This document shows, piece by piece, positions 38,463 to 50,609 of a DNA stretch of 64,000 nucleotides. The notes beneath the pieces are model-generated. The model ran no database searches and had not been told where the DNA came from. It saw only the letters and a list, made by a program, of their open reading frames with translations. The position numbers were made by a program, and so were the translations under genes. Numbering within the stretch: position 1 is the stretch's first letter; each line of letters opens with the position of its first letter. This DNA is from Tillus elongatus (taxonomy: Eukaryota > Arthropoda > Insecta > Coleoptera > Cleridae): contig OZ023270.1 in NCBI GenBank assembly GCA_964006375.1, positions 70,161,082-70,225,081 on the forward strand, read 5' to 3'.

Positions 38463-38467
<5 letters not shown>
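37340..38467 (-). pseudogene. Penelope-like element, RT end plus GIY-YIG
   Basis: Minus strand from the TA tract at 38467. RNIKFTIEKESNNTINFLDL is a late reverse transcriptase block seen in Penelope-like enzymes. A TAA follows near 38350, then the open frame 38300-37773 with IYRYLINRMLNVPLHNDERE, a lysine/asparagine-rich linker, and GIYQIECNTCNKKYIGMTKK with RFKEHITAL. That is the GIY-YIG nuclease with its cysteine pair. A stop after HQKPDIT truncates the tail, and related codons can be read further in another frame. A hammerhead fold lies about 315 nt downstream on the same strand. Confidence 0.85.
37414..37458 (-). ncRNA. Hammerhead ribozyme motif, near-complete fold
   Basis: Minus strand from 37458: stem I strand GCGUG, core CUGAUGA (37453-37447), one unpaired U, stem II GAACCG-GGA-CGGUUC (6 bp), GAA, stem III ACUGCAGU (A15.1-U16.1 intact), C17 at 37419, and the returning stem I CACGC (perfect 5 bp). 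Every core base matches the hammerhead consensus except for the extra U before stem II. It lies downstream of a Penelope-like GIY-YIG gene, where terminal-repeat hammerheads are known in this class. Confidence 0.7.

Positions 38468-38519
<52 letters not shown>
38467..38519. repeat. (TA)n tract truncating a Penelope-like element
   Basis: About 53 bp of TA at which the Penelope reading frame ends abruptly. The DNA on the far side (GTGTATAAATTTTACAACGC) resembles the flank after the tract at 45.9 kb. Confidence 0.85.
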
Positions 38520-38523
<4 letters not shown>

Positions 38524-38849
38524 ATTAGTTTATTGGTGTATAAATTTTACAACGCATCTTACAATTAAGTATTAAACTTGTGTTTGCAATTGATACAATT
38601 TGGACTTGAATATAATGAATAATATAGCTCGAAATCTTCTTGACACTGACTTCTATGCACTTTGATTTTGGTTTTCCAATTTTTCATTTTAATTAACTTC
38701 CCATAATTGTTTCCTATAACCAATATTTCATATATATCCTTGGAATTTTTATATCATGGTCCAATAACAAAATTGTCTTGTTTTAACTTAGATTTTCGAA
38801 TATTATAAATTTTGAAGCACCAAAATTTTAAATGTCATTTTGATAAGTT

Positions 38850-38857
<8 letters not shown>
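38520..38857. other. AT-rich flank, weakly repeated
   Basis: The first 100 bp share scattered identity with 45918-46010 (ACAACG..TCTTACAA, CTTGTGTTTGCA). The rest has no motif. Confidence 0.35.
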
Positions 38858-38920
<63 letters not shown>

Positions 38921-39285
38921 ATAACTTAAAAATTAATTAACCGATTTCAATGAAACTCGGGAAGTGCCTTTCTTTTATTAATGGCTTGGATGAGTTCGTT
39001 AGCCAGGAAAATCGGGCGGGGTTTCCGGGAAAATTTTGAGTTAAAAAAAAAATTTCTCCGAAAATTACAAAGCTGTTTTAATGAAATGTAATGGATATAT
39101 TGCCTTAGAAGAAGCCTTCGAACTTACCAAAATTCAAGTTTTTAAGTTTATAGAAAATTGAGCTATACATTTTCTTTCGAAAAAAAATTACAAACTCATA
39201 TTAATGACATTTTGTGGATATCTTGCCCTAGAAAAGACCTACCCTAACGCACTTGCTGCGTCCCGAACTTTTTTTAATGGGTACC
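38858..39285 (+). repeat. TA-core right half
   Basis: TA tract 38858-38917, then AACCGATTTCAATGAAACTC, GGATGAGTTCGTTAGCCAGG, the ACAAAGCTGTTTTAATGAAA arm and the terminus CCTAACGCACTTGCTGCG. It closely resembles the copy at 1.4-2.16 kb. Confidence 0.8.
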
Positions 39286-39631
39286 CCCATTTTTGACAGT
39301 TCTTTCGGAAACTTTGACGTTTTGAGGGAAACCCCAATTTATTTTCCTTAAATGCCTATAACTTTTTTGTCTGTTAACTTACAGACCTAAATTTTGGTAA
39401 GTAATTTACGTATAATGATATAAACCCGCCAAATTTGGTTGCCCTTGCTTTGTTATTTCCGGAGATATAATTTTTTTTCGAAAGAAAACACAATTTTCCA
39501 CGAAAACCTGCGCCGATTTTCCTGGCTAACGAACTTGTCCAAGCCACTTGCAAAGGAAATGTACTCATCAAATTTAATAAAAATCGGCCCATTATTTTTT
39601 GAGGTATCGGTGTGATACACACATACACACA

Positions 39632-39698
<67 letters not shown>

Positions 39699-39735
39699 TG
39701 AAACTGACCCGGGATATGGGTTTTAGGGGGCCTAG
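39285..39735 (-). repeat. TA-core variant subfamily, reverse copy
   Basis: The arm has AACCCCAATTTATTTTCCTT, GGTTGCCCTTGCTTTGTTAT, CTGGCTAACGAACTTGTCC and AAAATCGGCCCATTATTTTT. A TA tract (39636-39695) and TTGAAACTGACCCGGGATAT follow. It is head-to-head with the preceding copy. The same subfamily recurs at 49.7-50.15 kb. Confidence 0.75.
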
Positions 39736-40797
39736 GTAGTTTTTGTGTTTTTTCAAACAAGTTATTTTGATAAAATATGGTACATTTTTCCTATTATATA
39801 AGTTATACTGGTAACCAAATTGATGCCTGCTTGCATTAAAGAGACATATTTGCTATTAAAAACATTTTTAGGAAAATTCACTTCCGTAACGCACTTTCTG
39901 CGTCTAGACTTTTTTAATTTTCTGGAAATTCATTAGTGATATTTTAAAAATCCATATCTTCTTAAGAAACAGACCGAATTTCAAAAATAGAGAAGCAATT
40001 GATAGGAAATCTAAAGCTCTTTTCAACAAAATATCACGTGACCCCTATTCCCATTTGAAAAAAATTGAGGGATGACACCCCCACTTAGGAGGGTAAATTT
40101 TGGGCTATATTTTTTGCGACAAAAGTTTTCCCCCTCACAAGCAAACTGTGTTTCATGTTTGTTTTTTAGACAAAATCTTTTCCTGGCAATTATGGCTGCC
40201 AGCTCGCTTTCAATGGACCACCCTGTGCATATAAACGTAACTGATTCCTATTTGATCAAAATGTGCAAATCTTTGACAAAAATCTTAAATATTTGACTCC
40301 TTTAACAGCGATTAGCTGGTGTATTTTGTATTCAAACATTAGCATATAATTTTACAGGGTCTCCAAAATACGCTGATTGTGTGGCGTATCTCGGTTATGA
40401 GTAAAAGTAGAAGGTTTCGCTTTTCACAATACTTTTATACTTTTTTGAAAAACTAGCGATGCCGAAAGTAAAAGAAATAATTTGACATTTATAGGCACCC
40501 TCTGCATCTCATTTATGTGGTCAGATAATAAAATTTTAAAACAAATTCTAATAGATTTTTTACGTGGAATTTAATCAACAAGCAGTTTTTCTATTTAAAT
40601 ATTTTTTGATAAAAACCAAACATATGCTTTTTGAATGGAACACCCCCACATTTTTATGTCATGTATTACAGTACCTATTTACGTTTTTTATTTTTTTATG
40701 GAAAGGAAATTTCTAAATAAATTGACCGTGTCTAAAATTATTTTCCACGATTTTTCCGCAGTGCTTATTGTATCACTGTAGACAACTGATTTAAGGT
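39736..40797. other. Mixed remnants, mostly unassigned
   Basis: A lone TA-core right terminus (CCGTAACGCACTTTCTGCG) lies at 39885. Transposon-end-like strings occur at 40222 (GGACCACCCTGTGCATA) and 40360 (ACAGGGTCTCCAAAATACG). I could not pair them with confidence. Confidence 0.4.
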
Positions 40798-40935
40798 GTC
40801 CCAAAAAAATCTAGTGGGTTAAAGACGGGACAGCCAGCTGGCCAAAGGACTGGGCTGCAATGGTCTATCCATGTCTGGGGATGTCTTTTTCAAGGTAATT
40901 TCTCACTTGACCAGAGAAGTGTGCTGTGCACCGTT
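40798..40935 (-). pseudogene. DD41D transposase short fragment
   Basis: The minus strand reads VRNYLEKDIPRHGIDHCSPV then LWPAGCPVFNPLDFF, the block leading to the third catalytic Asp in DD41D enzymes (compare WPARSPDLSLLDYF in the intact copy). SPD has decayed to CPV. About 45 codons survive. Confidence 0.65.
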
Positions 40936-41285
40936 TTGTATATTAAGCCTTAAATTTAATAATTAATCAAACTGGTATGCAACAGTTTTTTTTTCTCTGC
41001 TTCTTATTGTTATGCAAGATTATGATAAATTTCATACTTCTGAATAGAAATATAGTATTCAAAATTATCAAGTATATATTTTTGGTAATGGAATTTTTTA
41101 ATAAAACGCATTTTTCGCTTTAAATTTAAATCACAAATTCAATAACTGGGACCATATTAAACACAATTCGTTTCAAAACATAAAAAAAACGGTAAAACAA
41201 TTTAATTTCTTCGTATTAATAGTGTTTCACGTTGTAATTTTCTTCCTTCGCATATTTTCTATTGAAGTGTCGCGGCGAATCGACC
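40936..41285. other. Unassigned AT-rich sequence
   Basis: No motif seen. Confidence 0.4.
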
Positions 41286-41289
41286 AACA

Positions 41290-41405
41290 AAAATCTGCAA
41301 GCATTGCTTCTGACATGTACACTTGGAGAACACAAATCACCACAACACATCTTTTTAAAAACCTAACGATCGTTTCACTAACAAAGTTAGCGTCATCAGA
41401 GGATG
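41290..41405 (-). ncRNA. Hammerhead-like motif with Penelope-type tail
   Basis: Minus strand: AUCCU, CUGAUGA (41399-41393, intact core), extra C, stem II GCUAAC-UUU-GUUAGU (5 pairs plus a G-U), GAAAC, short stem III, then UU-AGG with U at the cleavage position. The tail has TTGTGGTGATTTGTGTTCTC and GTGTACATGTCAGAAG. It is the copy of this family with the best preserved core. Confidence 0.6.
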
Positions 41406-41439
41406 AAAAACTCTCATAATTTTTACAGAGTTATAGATT

Positions 41440-42025
41440 TCTTTATGAGGGATGCCTTCGATGCGGTTATAAAGTGTAATTTGAGTGTATGTTGCAGCTA
41501 ATTTTAAAACCGCAAATATTTAGAAAACAGGGTTTGCCTTTCATAAACTATATCATACAAAATATGTTTTTCTTTACATGGCATCTGCTATAATTATTAT
41601 TATATTTAATTTGGGCATCCTATATTTGTTGTAATATTTATCAAGTGAACGTCCGTATTTAGATGTACCTACTTAATCACAGCAACTTTTTTCTCAAGAG
41701 TATACCATACTATCAAATCAATACTTGAACCAAAGTAAAATAAAAATTTGTGTAACATTGATTGCGTCCAATCGTGAACAAAAAATTAGTATTCGTAGTC
41801 ATGTACTGAGTGCAACGTACAAACGTCATCAAGGCAGACTTGATTTCTTAAACGGTACATTATCACGCCACATACTAATACCCTATGCGACTGCTTGCTC
41901 TAAGGGAATCTTACTTACGCGCTACGAGGGGTAATTGAATTATTTTCTAGAAAATATTTAAAAAAATACTCAAGCTAAGCGTCGCTGTTTCGGAAAAAAG
42001 CTTGATTGAGAAATATACTCGATGG
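41440..42025. other. Unassigned sequence
   Basis: No motif seen. Confidence 0.4.
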
Positions 42026-42029
42026 TTTT

Positions 42030-42135
42030 CCATTGCCTTCCGAGGACACTCGGCAACACACCGTTTACCTACGTGGTCACCCATCCAAGTACTGACCCTG
42101 CCCGACATTGCTTTAACTTGGGTTATCGCACCGAA
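42030..42135 (-). repeat. 5S rRNA-derived SINE head
   Basis: The minus strand has CCCAAGTTAAAGCAATGTCG, then GGCAGGGTCAGTACTTGGAT and GGGTGACCACGTAGG. This is the internal promoter part of 5S rRNA (family form: AAGTTAAGCAACATCGGGC, GGTCAGTACTTGGATGGGTG). The 5' third of 5S and a proper 3' end are lacking. AACGGTGTGTTGCCGAGTGT and AATGGAAAACCATCGAG follow instead. It therefore looks like a 5S-derived SINE (SINE3-like) rather than a 5S gene. Confidence 0.7.
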
Positions 42136-42380
42136 AAAAATTATTATTTAAGATCACAATCTGCTTTTACTTTTTTTTACTTACCGTCTGCGCATTCTAG
42201 TGCGTCTTTAGCTAATCATTAACGCCACGCAGCAGTTCCAGTACATTATCTGAAAATTCTGTCAAATCCCTATTTGCAGAAATAGCACTTTATTTAGCGC
42301 AAACTGGGTGCCAGAAGCTTAGATCCTTGACTCGTACTTCATCGGTAGCAGACCCGTCAATAGCTTTAATTTTTTGCAGA
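42136..42380. other. Unassigned sequence
   Basis: It may be the body of the 5S-derived SINE's neighbour. No motif. Confidence 0.3.
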
Positions 42381-42384
42381 ACCT

Positions 42385-42762
42385 ATATAAGCTCTATCAG
42401 AAGTTATGAATCGGTTTGCTATGGCTGAGCGTCTCACTCCAGCTCCAAAGTAATTGACCGGATTCAGTATAAAGCTATAAGAATCTGTCTAGGCTGCATG
42501 AAATTATCTCCAGTGTGGGCAATATTAGCTGGGGCACAGGAGCCACCACTACATATTCGGCAAATATTTTTAGGACAAAAGTTGTAGTAGCCTTTGTGAG
42601 ACACAAACTGAAATGCCATTAATATTCCAACGATTTAATGAAGAATGCATAAATAACCGATATATGACAAAGAAAAGAATAACCCACCGCTAGTAGATGC
42701 TTATAGTTTATCAAAGAAAGTTACAAGCTTCTTTGATCAGCATAGTTCAAAATGTCCAATAT
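42385..42762 (+). pseudogene. LINE polymerase C-terminal fragment
   Basis: The plus strand reads KVIDRIQYKAIRICLGCMKL then SPVWAILAGAQEPPLHIR, the segment after the reverse transcriptase thumb in RNase H-type LINEs. Further on, PPLVDAYSLSKKVTSFFDQH can be read after stops. It ends where a mariner terminus starts. Confidence 0.7.
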
Positions 42763-42763
42763 A

Positions 42764-43230
42764 AAGGGTAGGCCATTTAACGTTTGGAATTGGAACTAAG
42801 GTTATTTTGAGGAAGAAGAGAAAAATTTGGAACATATTGAGAGGAAACCGAAACCAAGCACAAGCTTCTTTCGAGTTACATCATCCCAAACGCATTTCAA
42901 AAGAATGCAATTAATAGATTATTAATAGAAAATGGTATGTGTCCATTAAGGCATCAAAAGGTTAATGTTTTTGCATTTTTGTAAATGATTTGTGCAAAGT
43001 GTATATTGTGATCCACATTTTACTAAGTGGATTATCTGGAGTGATGAATCCGCATTTACTGAAACGGGTATCATAAACACGGCCCATTCACGGCCCCGTA
43101 GGTGCCGTGGGTTATCGAGGTACTGTGAGACTGTATTCACTAAAACCCCCTCCCAGGAGTACCGGACCTTAGTCCATACCTCCGTCGGAGAGATTTCACA
43201 CAATGACTTTTTGGGTATGAATGTTTCCAT
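42764..43230 (+). pseudogene. Mariner-family fragment with first catalytic Asp
   Basis: The left end AAGGGTAGGCCATTTAACG, followed by TTTGGAATTGGAAC, matches the left end of the mariner at 18.38 kb. A frame near 43020-43075 reads WIIWSDESAFTETGIINTAH, the first catalytic Asp block of an ITm transposase. Then the similarity stops, so the second and third Asp blocks are missing. Confidence 0.6.
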
Positions 43231-43231
43231 T

Positions 43232-43855
43232 CTGTTTTGCCGCGGGGGAGTTAGCGGGTAAGTATAAGCTTTGGACGCTTATGCTTAGGTGGAAGTTGCT
43301 CGTCGTAGTCGGTGGCACTACGGAGAAGAGCATTTGGGTGAGAAGCGGCTTTGTGGAACTGAGTTGTGGATACTTGAGTTATGAACTCAAGTATCGAAGG
43401 CATTTCCAGATCAGAGTGATTCTGACTGTTTCGGACAAACCATGGAGCTCCGCTAACCATTCTCAGAATTTTGTTCTGGATGATTTGAAGGGTCTTGATG
43501 TGTGTTGCGGCCGCGGTGACCCATGAAGGTGATGGATAGGTCAAGGCTGGCCGGATGATGACTTTATACATGAGCAACTGGTTGTTCATGGACAGTTTGG
43601 AATTTCTATTTAGAAGTAGGAACAGCTTCGAGATAAACATCGAGGTTTTTTTCCGGGCGTGATCGACATGGGGGCGCCATGTTAAGTGTTTGTCGAGGAA
43701 AACCCCGAAGTATTTGGCGGAATCTTGCCAGGGAATTAGACGGTTGTCTAATGAAACGTGTTCGTGTGGTGTATGTCCCCTCTTGGAAAATAGGACAGCT
43801 GAACATTTATCGGGGTTTATGGCTAGAAGGGATTTCCTATACCATGCTTAGTGTC
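43232..43855 (-). pseudogene. Jockey-like LINE C-terminal fragment
   Basis: Minus strand: NPDKCSAVLFSKRGHTPHEH, then SAKYFGVFLDKHLTWRPHVD across a frameshift near 43640. The open frame 43640-43251 follows with SMNNQLLMYKVIIRPALTYP and KTLQIIQNKILRMVSGAPWF. This is the region after palm C in Jockey-clade polymerases. The catalytic palm is lost. Confidence 0.8.
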
Positions 43856-43859
43856 TGGT

Positions 43860-45060
43860 GATGTTTAATTTTTTTAAACAATTAACACTTCCCTCGTATG
43901 TAAGTCTCTACCACAGTTTATTTTAACTTCGTGACATGTGTATATTTACTTTTCTTAATTTTTTATCTGATTAAAATAGGTTAAGAACCCGAACACTCCG
44001 CTCCTGCTATATACGATAAAATAGGTACAATAAAGATTTATAAGTAAACTATTAATAAATTTCTAAGTAAATAAATTACGATAAGACACAGGTATGGGTG
44101 CGTATAAGCCTTCATAAAATTCCCTTATCAACTAGTCGGGTTGTAAATACCGAATAATGTTTCCCACACGTCGTTAAAATAGAGTTTTATTAATAAATAG
44201 TAAAGTGAATTTATGAGCTTTTGTAATGCAAGTGGGGCTCTTGAATTATGTTAGTGTTTTCTTATAGGAGAATTTTCTTTACTTATCTTTAGGGGATTAA
44301 GATTTACATTGTCTGTTTGATAAGGGCAGGATATAAATATAAAAATGGTCTTTGTTTACGTTAGATTTGTCTAAACCTTAAATTTATGTACAATGTGATG
44401 ATAAACTTCGGCACCTAGTTCATAAGTGCGTTATTAAGTTTTTTAAAGAAAAACGCCCCGACAGGTTAATTCTATCTTTTCAATTGCCAACTTATGACGT
44501 ACAAATTACATTTATGAGGTCACCCATTTCTGAATGGTGACGTCATAAGTTTTTTTAATGACAACTATATTTTTTTATGTTTTTCCACAAACCTACTTAG
44601 TGCTTAAGTGAAGAAAAATTGGTACCTGACAACAACTTTTTTTAAAATGCATTATTTACTTTAAAAAATTTATACGTAAATTTAGTAAGGAATTTTTCTC
44701 ACCGTTTTTATTTAGGACGAGTTTTCTTTAGAATAATGACGTTTTCATTCACTTTCCTAAAGTGATGAACACTTGATTTTGTGTTTTTTTTAATATGTTG
44801 TCATGTAACTATTTGATAGGTGGAACAAAAAACAAAGTCAAAATCAGTTTCTAACAACACTCGTTGTGATAATTTATTCATTATTTGCTGTTATCAGTAT
44901 TTAGTAATCGAACTTTTATCGCATGTGGATTTGGAATTCAGGGAATAAAGACACTAATAATAATTCGTAAATTAATTTCAATTATTACCTGCCAATTAAA
45001 TTAATTAATAGTCTTAGCGGTGAAAGTGTCATAGTGCTCAAAGTAATCAAATCTGGTTCG
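43860..45060. other. Unassigned AT-rich, apparently unique sequence
   Basis: 1.2 kb without coding motif, inverted repeat or internal similarity that I can see. Confidence 0.45.
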
Positions 45061-45064
45061 AATT

Positions 45065-45482
<418 letters not shown>

Positions 45483-45510
45483 TTAAGTTTTTGTGACGGT
45501 AATAGTGTTA

Positions 45511-45920
<410 letters not shown>

Positions 45921-46227
45921 CGTCCAAAATTATACAACGTGTCTTACAAGAAAGCTATGCTTGTGTTTGCATTTACACAATTTTGTTGAACATTCTCCTC
46001 GGAAATTCCCATTGTCAACACCATTTTATGTAATGTCACTTTTCAAATTTTTTCTAGTGTTGCTCTTCCTACTACCGTAATTTCCACAAACGTTTCCACA
46101 GTAGCCATAAGCCTAAATGTTCACTTTTGTATAAATATCTTTATTTATTTCTACTAATTATTCACAAAAACCTTGATTTTTTTAGTATAGAAATTTGGAC
46201 GTTTTTACTTGACAGATACAGTTGGGT

Positions 46228-46230
<3 letters not shown>

Positions 46231-46321
<91 letters not shown>
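46231..46321. repeat. (TA)n tract at LINE 5' boundary
   Basis: About 90 bp. The LINE coding sequence begins immediately after it. The 310 bp before it (45918-46230) have no motif except weak similarity to the flank at 38.52 kb. Confidence 0.9.
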
Positions 46322-46324
<3 letters not shown>

Positions 46325-47651
46325 GATGCGAATACTGTTTCACATCAAAAACAGACTCTCCATTTCTCAGCATGGTTTTATTCCGGGGATATCAACCGTG
46401 ACGAATTTAGTTGATGTTACACAGTTCATCGTGTTCGCTCTCGACCGCTCTTCACAGGTTGATGTAGTGTATACTGATCTATTTAAGGCCTTCGATTGTC
46501 TAAGTCATTCTATTCTAATTGACAGTATGAGGGCTATCGGATTCTTTGAGGGCCTGCTTGGCTTATTCAGATCTTACCTGGATGGAAGGAGGCAGTTTGT
46601 CGAGGTTGGGGGCTTCAAATCTAACACATATCACATTGCTTCGGGAGTGCCACAGGGTTCCATACTCGGTCCATTACTGTTTAATATATTTATTAACCCA
46701 GTTAAACATGTTTTACATGTCCCGTTTTTAATGTATGCAGATGATATTAAGATTTTTGCAAATATTTCTAGTGTTGTTGACTGTTTGCAGCTTCAGAACT
46801 GTCTTCAGATGCTTGATGAATGGTGCTGGTCTTTCTGTGAATGTTTCAAAGTGTTGTGTGATGTCCTTTACTCGAAATAAGCACTCAATTATTTTCAGAT
46901 ATAATATAAGGGGGCTTTCGCTTGATCGCCCCGGGACGGTTAGGGACCTTGGAATTGTTTTTGATGGTACTTTATCTTTTAAATCACACTATGAGCAGAC
47001 TGTCAGTTCCGCTTACAAAACTCTTGGGTTTCTGATAAGGAACAGCAGGAATTTCTCACTGACTGACACCCTCTGCTTGCTCTTTCTTTGTCTGGTTACG
47101 TCCCGACTAGAATATGGCTCAGTTGTGTGGGCTCCTACTTATGAGATACATGTGGCAAATCTGGAATCTGTGCAAAGGAAGTTTCAAAAGTTTCTTAGCT
47201 TTCGTGAGGATGGTCATTATCCTTCTATTGGTTTTCCTCAGGAGAGTTTACTTCTTCGCTTTAGTCTGCAGAGTCTGTCGATGCGCAGGCAGTGCAGTCT
47301 CGTTATATTTTTATACAAACTGGTTAATTCTGTGTTCGACTGCCCTGATCTGCTTCAGCAACTTAATTTTAATGTGCCTCGTATTGCAGCACGTTTTCCA
47401 GGCACATTCTATCTTCCGACTGCTCGTACGCGATTGCTGCGGTCGTCTCCAATATACCAGATGTGCAATGGTTACTCTGTACTCCAAGATATATCTTCCC
47501 ATGTAATATATCAGAGATAAAAATGTTTTTCAAAGAGATGTAATTTATGACTATTGTGTAATTCCTTTAATTATTGTTTGTTATTATATTTTGTGTAACG
47601 GCCCATCCTTAATTTGGATTTTAAGCTGTTGGATGGTGTATGTATAAATAA

Positions 47652-47655
<4 letters not shown>
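46322..47655 (+). pseudogene. LINE (Jockey/BS-like) reverse transcriptase
   Basis: The frame 46326-46880 opens at [20 protein letters not shown]. It has palm A (YTDLFKAFDCLSHSIL), SYLDGRRQFVEVGGF, palm B (ASGVPQGSILGPLLFNIFIN) and palm C (LMYADDIKIF). A deletion near 46835 shifts the frame. The second frame (to 47520) continues NGAGLSVNVSKCCVMSF, GTVRDLGIVFDGTLSFKSHY and SRLEYGSVVWAPTY to a natural-looking stop. A 3' UTR follows with an ATAAATAAATAAATA tail merging into (TA)n at 47658. It is 5' truncated at a TA tract. One frameshift apart, it is well preserved. Confidence 0.9.

Positions 47656-47657
<2 letters not shown>

Positions 47658-47729
<72 letters not shown>
47658..47729. repeat. (TA)n tract at LINE 3' tail
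   Basis: It grows directly out of the (AAAT)n tail of the LINE. Confidence 0.9.
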
Positions 47730-47731
<2 letters not shown>

Positions 47732-48045
47732 ATAATTTAGGAACCAATAGAAAATGTAAAAATAATTTGATTCATTAATAAACTTATATCGAAATCTCAA
47801 CTGTTTTAGAAATACAGGGTGTTGAAATCTCATATTTTCTTATAAATTCAATATGTCCTGAACTAAATGAAATATTTTATGGACATTTGGTGAAACCTTT
47901 TGTCTTAATAAGTCACACGAGCAATCATTGGTTTTTTTCTACTTCAAGAAGTGGCGTAACTACGAGGGTATGAGTTTTTTTCGTAAAAATCAATCGTTTA
48001 CAGGAAAAAAAAATATTAAAATTCATTGCAGTCTCTGGAAAAAGC
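47730..48045. other. Unassigned; mariner-end-like string at 47812
   Basis: ATACAGGGTGTTGAAATC resembles the end of an ITm transposon and might be the outer end of the transposase remnant that follows. A matching opposite end was not found. Confidence 0.4.
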
Positions 48046-48049
48046 AAGC

Positions 48050-48800
48050 AGGTATCTTCAACGCATGCATTTCAAATAAATAAAATTATTAACAACATCA
48101 AAGTAGAAATCATTTCTTAACAAAAACCTACATCAACTAGGAGCTGATCAAAATGTCCTTCGCCAGCTTTAATACATTTCTGACACTTTCGAATTATTGA
48201 ATTAACAGCGGAATATATGATTTCTACTTACCTCCATCTCTTCACATGCTAATTGAATTCTCGCAGTCAGATCCTTTCTGACTGGTTCTGTATACAACCT
48301 ATCTTTCAAAGAATCGCCATGCGTAAAAATCAAGACGGCTGATATCAGAAAATGGCGGGGGCCATGCTAGTGGACCTAATCGCCCTATCCAACGCTCCGA
48401 GTAATTCTCATTGAGACATTCCCTTGTCCTTAATGTGCAAAAGATGTATCGAACTCTCATTGCGGATATTAATATTCACATCATCGAGTATATCTACCAT
48501 ATCATTACTAATAAGATCATGAAAATTGACCGCGTTCAGTCTAGTTTGGAAGAAATTAGGACCACTAAGAGTGGTATCTGTGAAACCCAAGCAAACGTGA
48601 CACTAAATTATTGTTGAACCGATCTTGTCCGAATTTCGTGGGGATCTTCATGTGCCCAAATGCGTAAATTCTGCTAACTAACGACCCGTCTTCTAGTAAA
48701 TAAAGCTTCGTCGGTCCATAATATCCTGCGATGAAATTTGGTAGCCCTTCCTCGAAATTGCCACTGACACAAATTCAATTCTTTTTCAGCATTACCTTAG
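48050..48800 (-). pseudogene. DD41D-like transposase pseudogene
   Basis: Minus strand: RRILWTDEALFTRR (first catalytic Asp, near 48725), LRIWAHEDPHEIRTRS, then FFQTRLNAVNFHDLISNDMV. Next is a segment where the second Asp block has decayed to SSIHLLHIKD. NYSERWIGRLGPLAWPPP follows, with the third-Asp block decayed to FSDISRLDFYAW, then KDRLYTEPVRKDLTARIQLA in shifted frames. There are multiple frameshifts and stops. Confidence 0.75.
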
Positions 48801-49135
48801 CTTACAAAATACCCTATACGACTCATTAAACAATTTATAATCTACAAGTGCATGTTGACTTGCGTACAACTCTCGTGTTAAAAAGATGTTATAAAGGGTA
48901 GGTGTGAAATTAAGGTCCTATCTGGGAATAAAACTGATCTACCATTGCCTACATCAGTTGTAGGCGACTCTGTGAAGATGATTTCTTGTCTGGGTTGTGT
49001 TGCATCCTCGAGTAGTGTATTGCCAGGGTGATGGTGTCTTGAAGAGATTCTGTTGCAATCGAGGGAAGTTGGCTTGATACATCCACGTATATATTAATCA
49101 GTTCATAGTACGTTGGGAAATCACAGTTGTTTGAC
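48801..49135. other. Unassigned sequence
   Basis: No motif seen. Confidence 0.4.
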
Positions 49136-50078
49136 AATTAGTACAGGCAATAGAGAAGCCCGTTACTCTTGTCCATAATGCACTAACCTACAGGAGTTTT
49201 TTTTTTGATAGATAGGTTCAGAATGACGTACTGAATGTAAAAACATAAAATTCTTACAAATTAGGAGGGCGGAAGTGCCACCATTTTGAGAAAAACCGTT
49301 TCGGCCTATATCTCCGTAACCGTGCATTTTGGCCAAAAATGGTATGACCATTATTGTAGATAATTATATTTTTCATCTTTTTTGTTAAATAATTTTTTTG
49401 TATCACTCACTGTTTACAACTTATACGACTATCAGCATTCATTTAGTGACTTTTTTACCTATATATTGGTTGATAACTGTTTAAGAAATAAAATTCTTAT
49501 AACTTAGATTTTCAATAGATAAATTTCCTACAACTTTTACTGAAAACTTTTATTTCTCAAATCAATATTTTTAAAGTTATAACGCGTTAAATGTTACACT
49601 TTTCAATCGAGAATTTTTTCTGGAAATATTTTAGTAAAATGAAGGACAATGACGGTTGAAGCTAATACTTCAAGCTTTGTAAAACATTCGTCTTGAGACA
49701 CTTTCTTTCCATAGCTTTAAATAGTTTCAGGTTCTTTGCGTTAATATTGCCAATTTTGACGTTTTAAATCTCGACTTTGACGTTTAGGGGAAAACCCCAA
49801 TTTATTGTTCTTTAAACGCCTATAACTTTTTCATCTTTTAACCTATAAAACTAAATTTTGGTAGGTAATTTACCTATTATGATATAAACCGGCACACCAT
49901 TAGGTTGCCCTTACTTTATTATTTCCAGAGATATGATCTTTTTTCGAAAGAAAACACAACATTTTCCGGGAAAACCTGGGCCGATTTTTATGGCTAACGA
50001 ACTTACCAAGTCACTTGCAAAAGGAAGGTATTCACCAAATTTAACCAAAATCGGCCCCTTATTTTTTGACTTATCGTT

Positions 50079-50142
<64 letters not shown>

Positions 50143-50538
50143 ATTAGCGCACATTGGAAAAAAAAGTATCAAAATTCAAAAGTCGGGGTCTCCTCAGTGA
50201 ATTTTTTTTAAAGAAAATTGACTAATATTAATTTGAGAAAAAAAAGTTTTAAGTAAAAGTTCTAGAAAATTTGTCGATTAAAATTATTTTTTAAACAATT
50301 ATTACAAAAAAAGATGAGAAATGCAATTATCTACAATAAAGGTCATTACCATTTTTGGCCTAAAGTGCGGAGATATAGGCCGAAACGGTTTTTCTCAAAA
50401 TGGCGGCACTTCCGCCCTCCTAATTTGTAAGGATTTTGTGTTTTTACATTCAGTGCGTCAAGCAGAACCTATCTGTCAAAAATAAATAACTCCTGTAGTT
50501 TAATGCAGAAACAAATTCTCTATTGCCTGTACTAAATA
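49136..50538. mobile_element. Non-autonomous element with ~250-bp TIRs
   Basis: The left end TTAGTACAGGCAATAGAG (49136) and right end CTCTATTGCCTGTACTAAA (to about 50538) are inverted. Similarity runs inward through AATTAGGAGGGCGGAAGTG, GAGAAAAACCGTTTCGGCC and ATTGTAGATAATT to about 49400 and 50290. The interior is largely a TA-core copy and AT-rich DNA. No transposase is present and the ends do not match the mariners here, so the superfamily is open. Confidence 0.7.
49700..50150 (-). repeat. TA-core variant subfamily, inside the TIR element
   Basis: It shares AACCCCAATTTATTGTTC, AGGTTGCCCTTACTTTATTA, GGCTAACGAACTTACCAAG and AAAATCGGCCCCTTATTTTT with 39285-39735, then a TA tract 50083-50138. 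The left arm after the tract is diverged. Confidence 0.7.
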
Positions 50539-50609
50539 TAGCTCTGTATCGATTTGTGAATATGTTGGTATTTAGTTAGTGATCTGGGCTGACAGCAAGT
50601 AAACAAAAC

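Noticed and set aside
42060..42135. Functional 5S rRNA gene
   Set aside because: The 5' third and the proper 3' end are missing and unrelated sequence follows.
47114..47506. 130-codon frame in a second plus-strand frame
   Set aside because: It overlaps the LINE thumb and C-terminal frame, which has the recognisable motifs.
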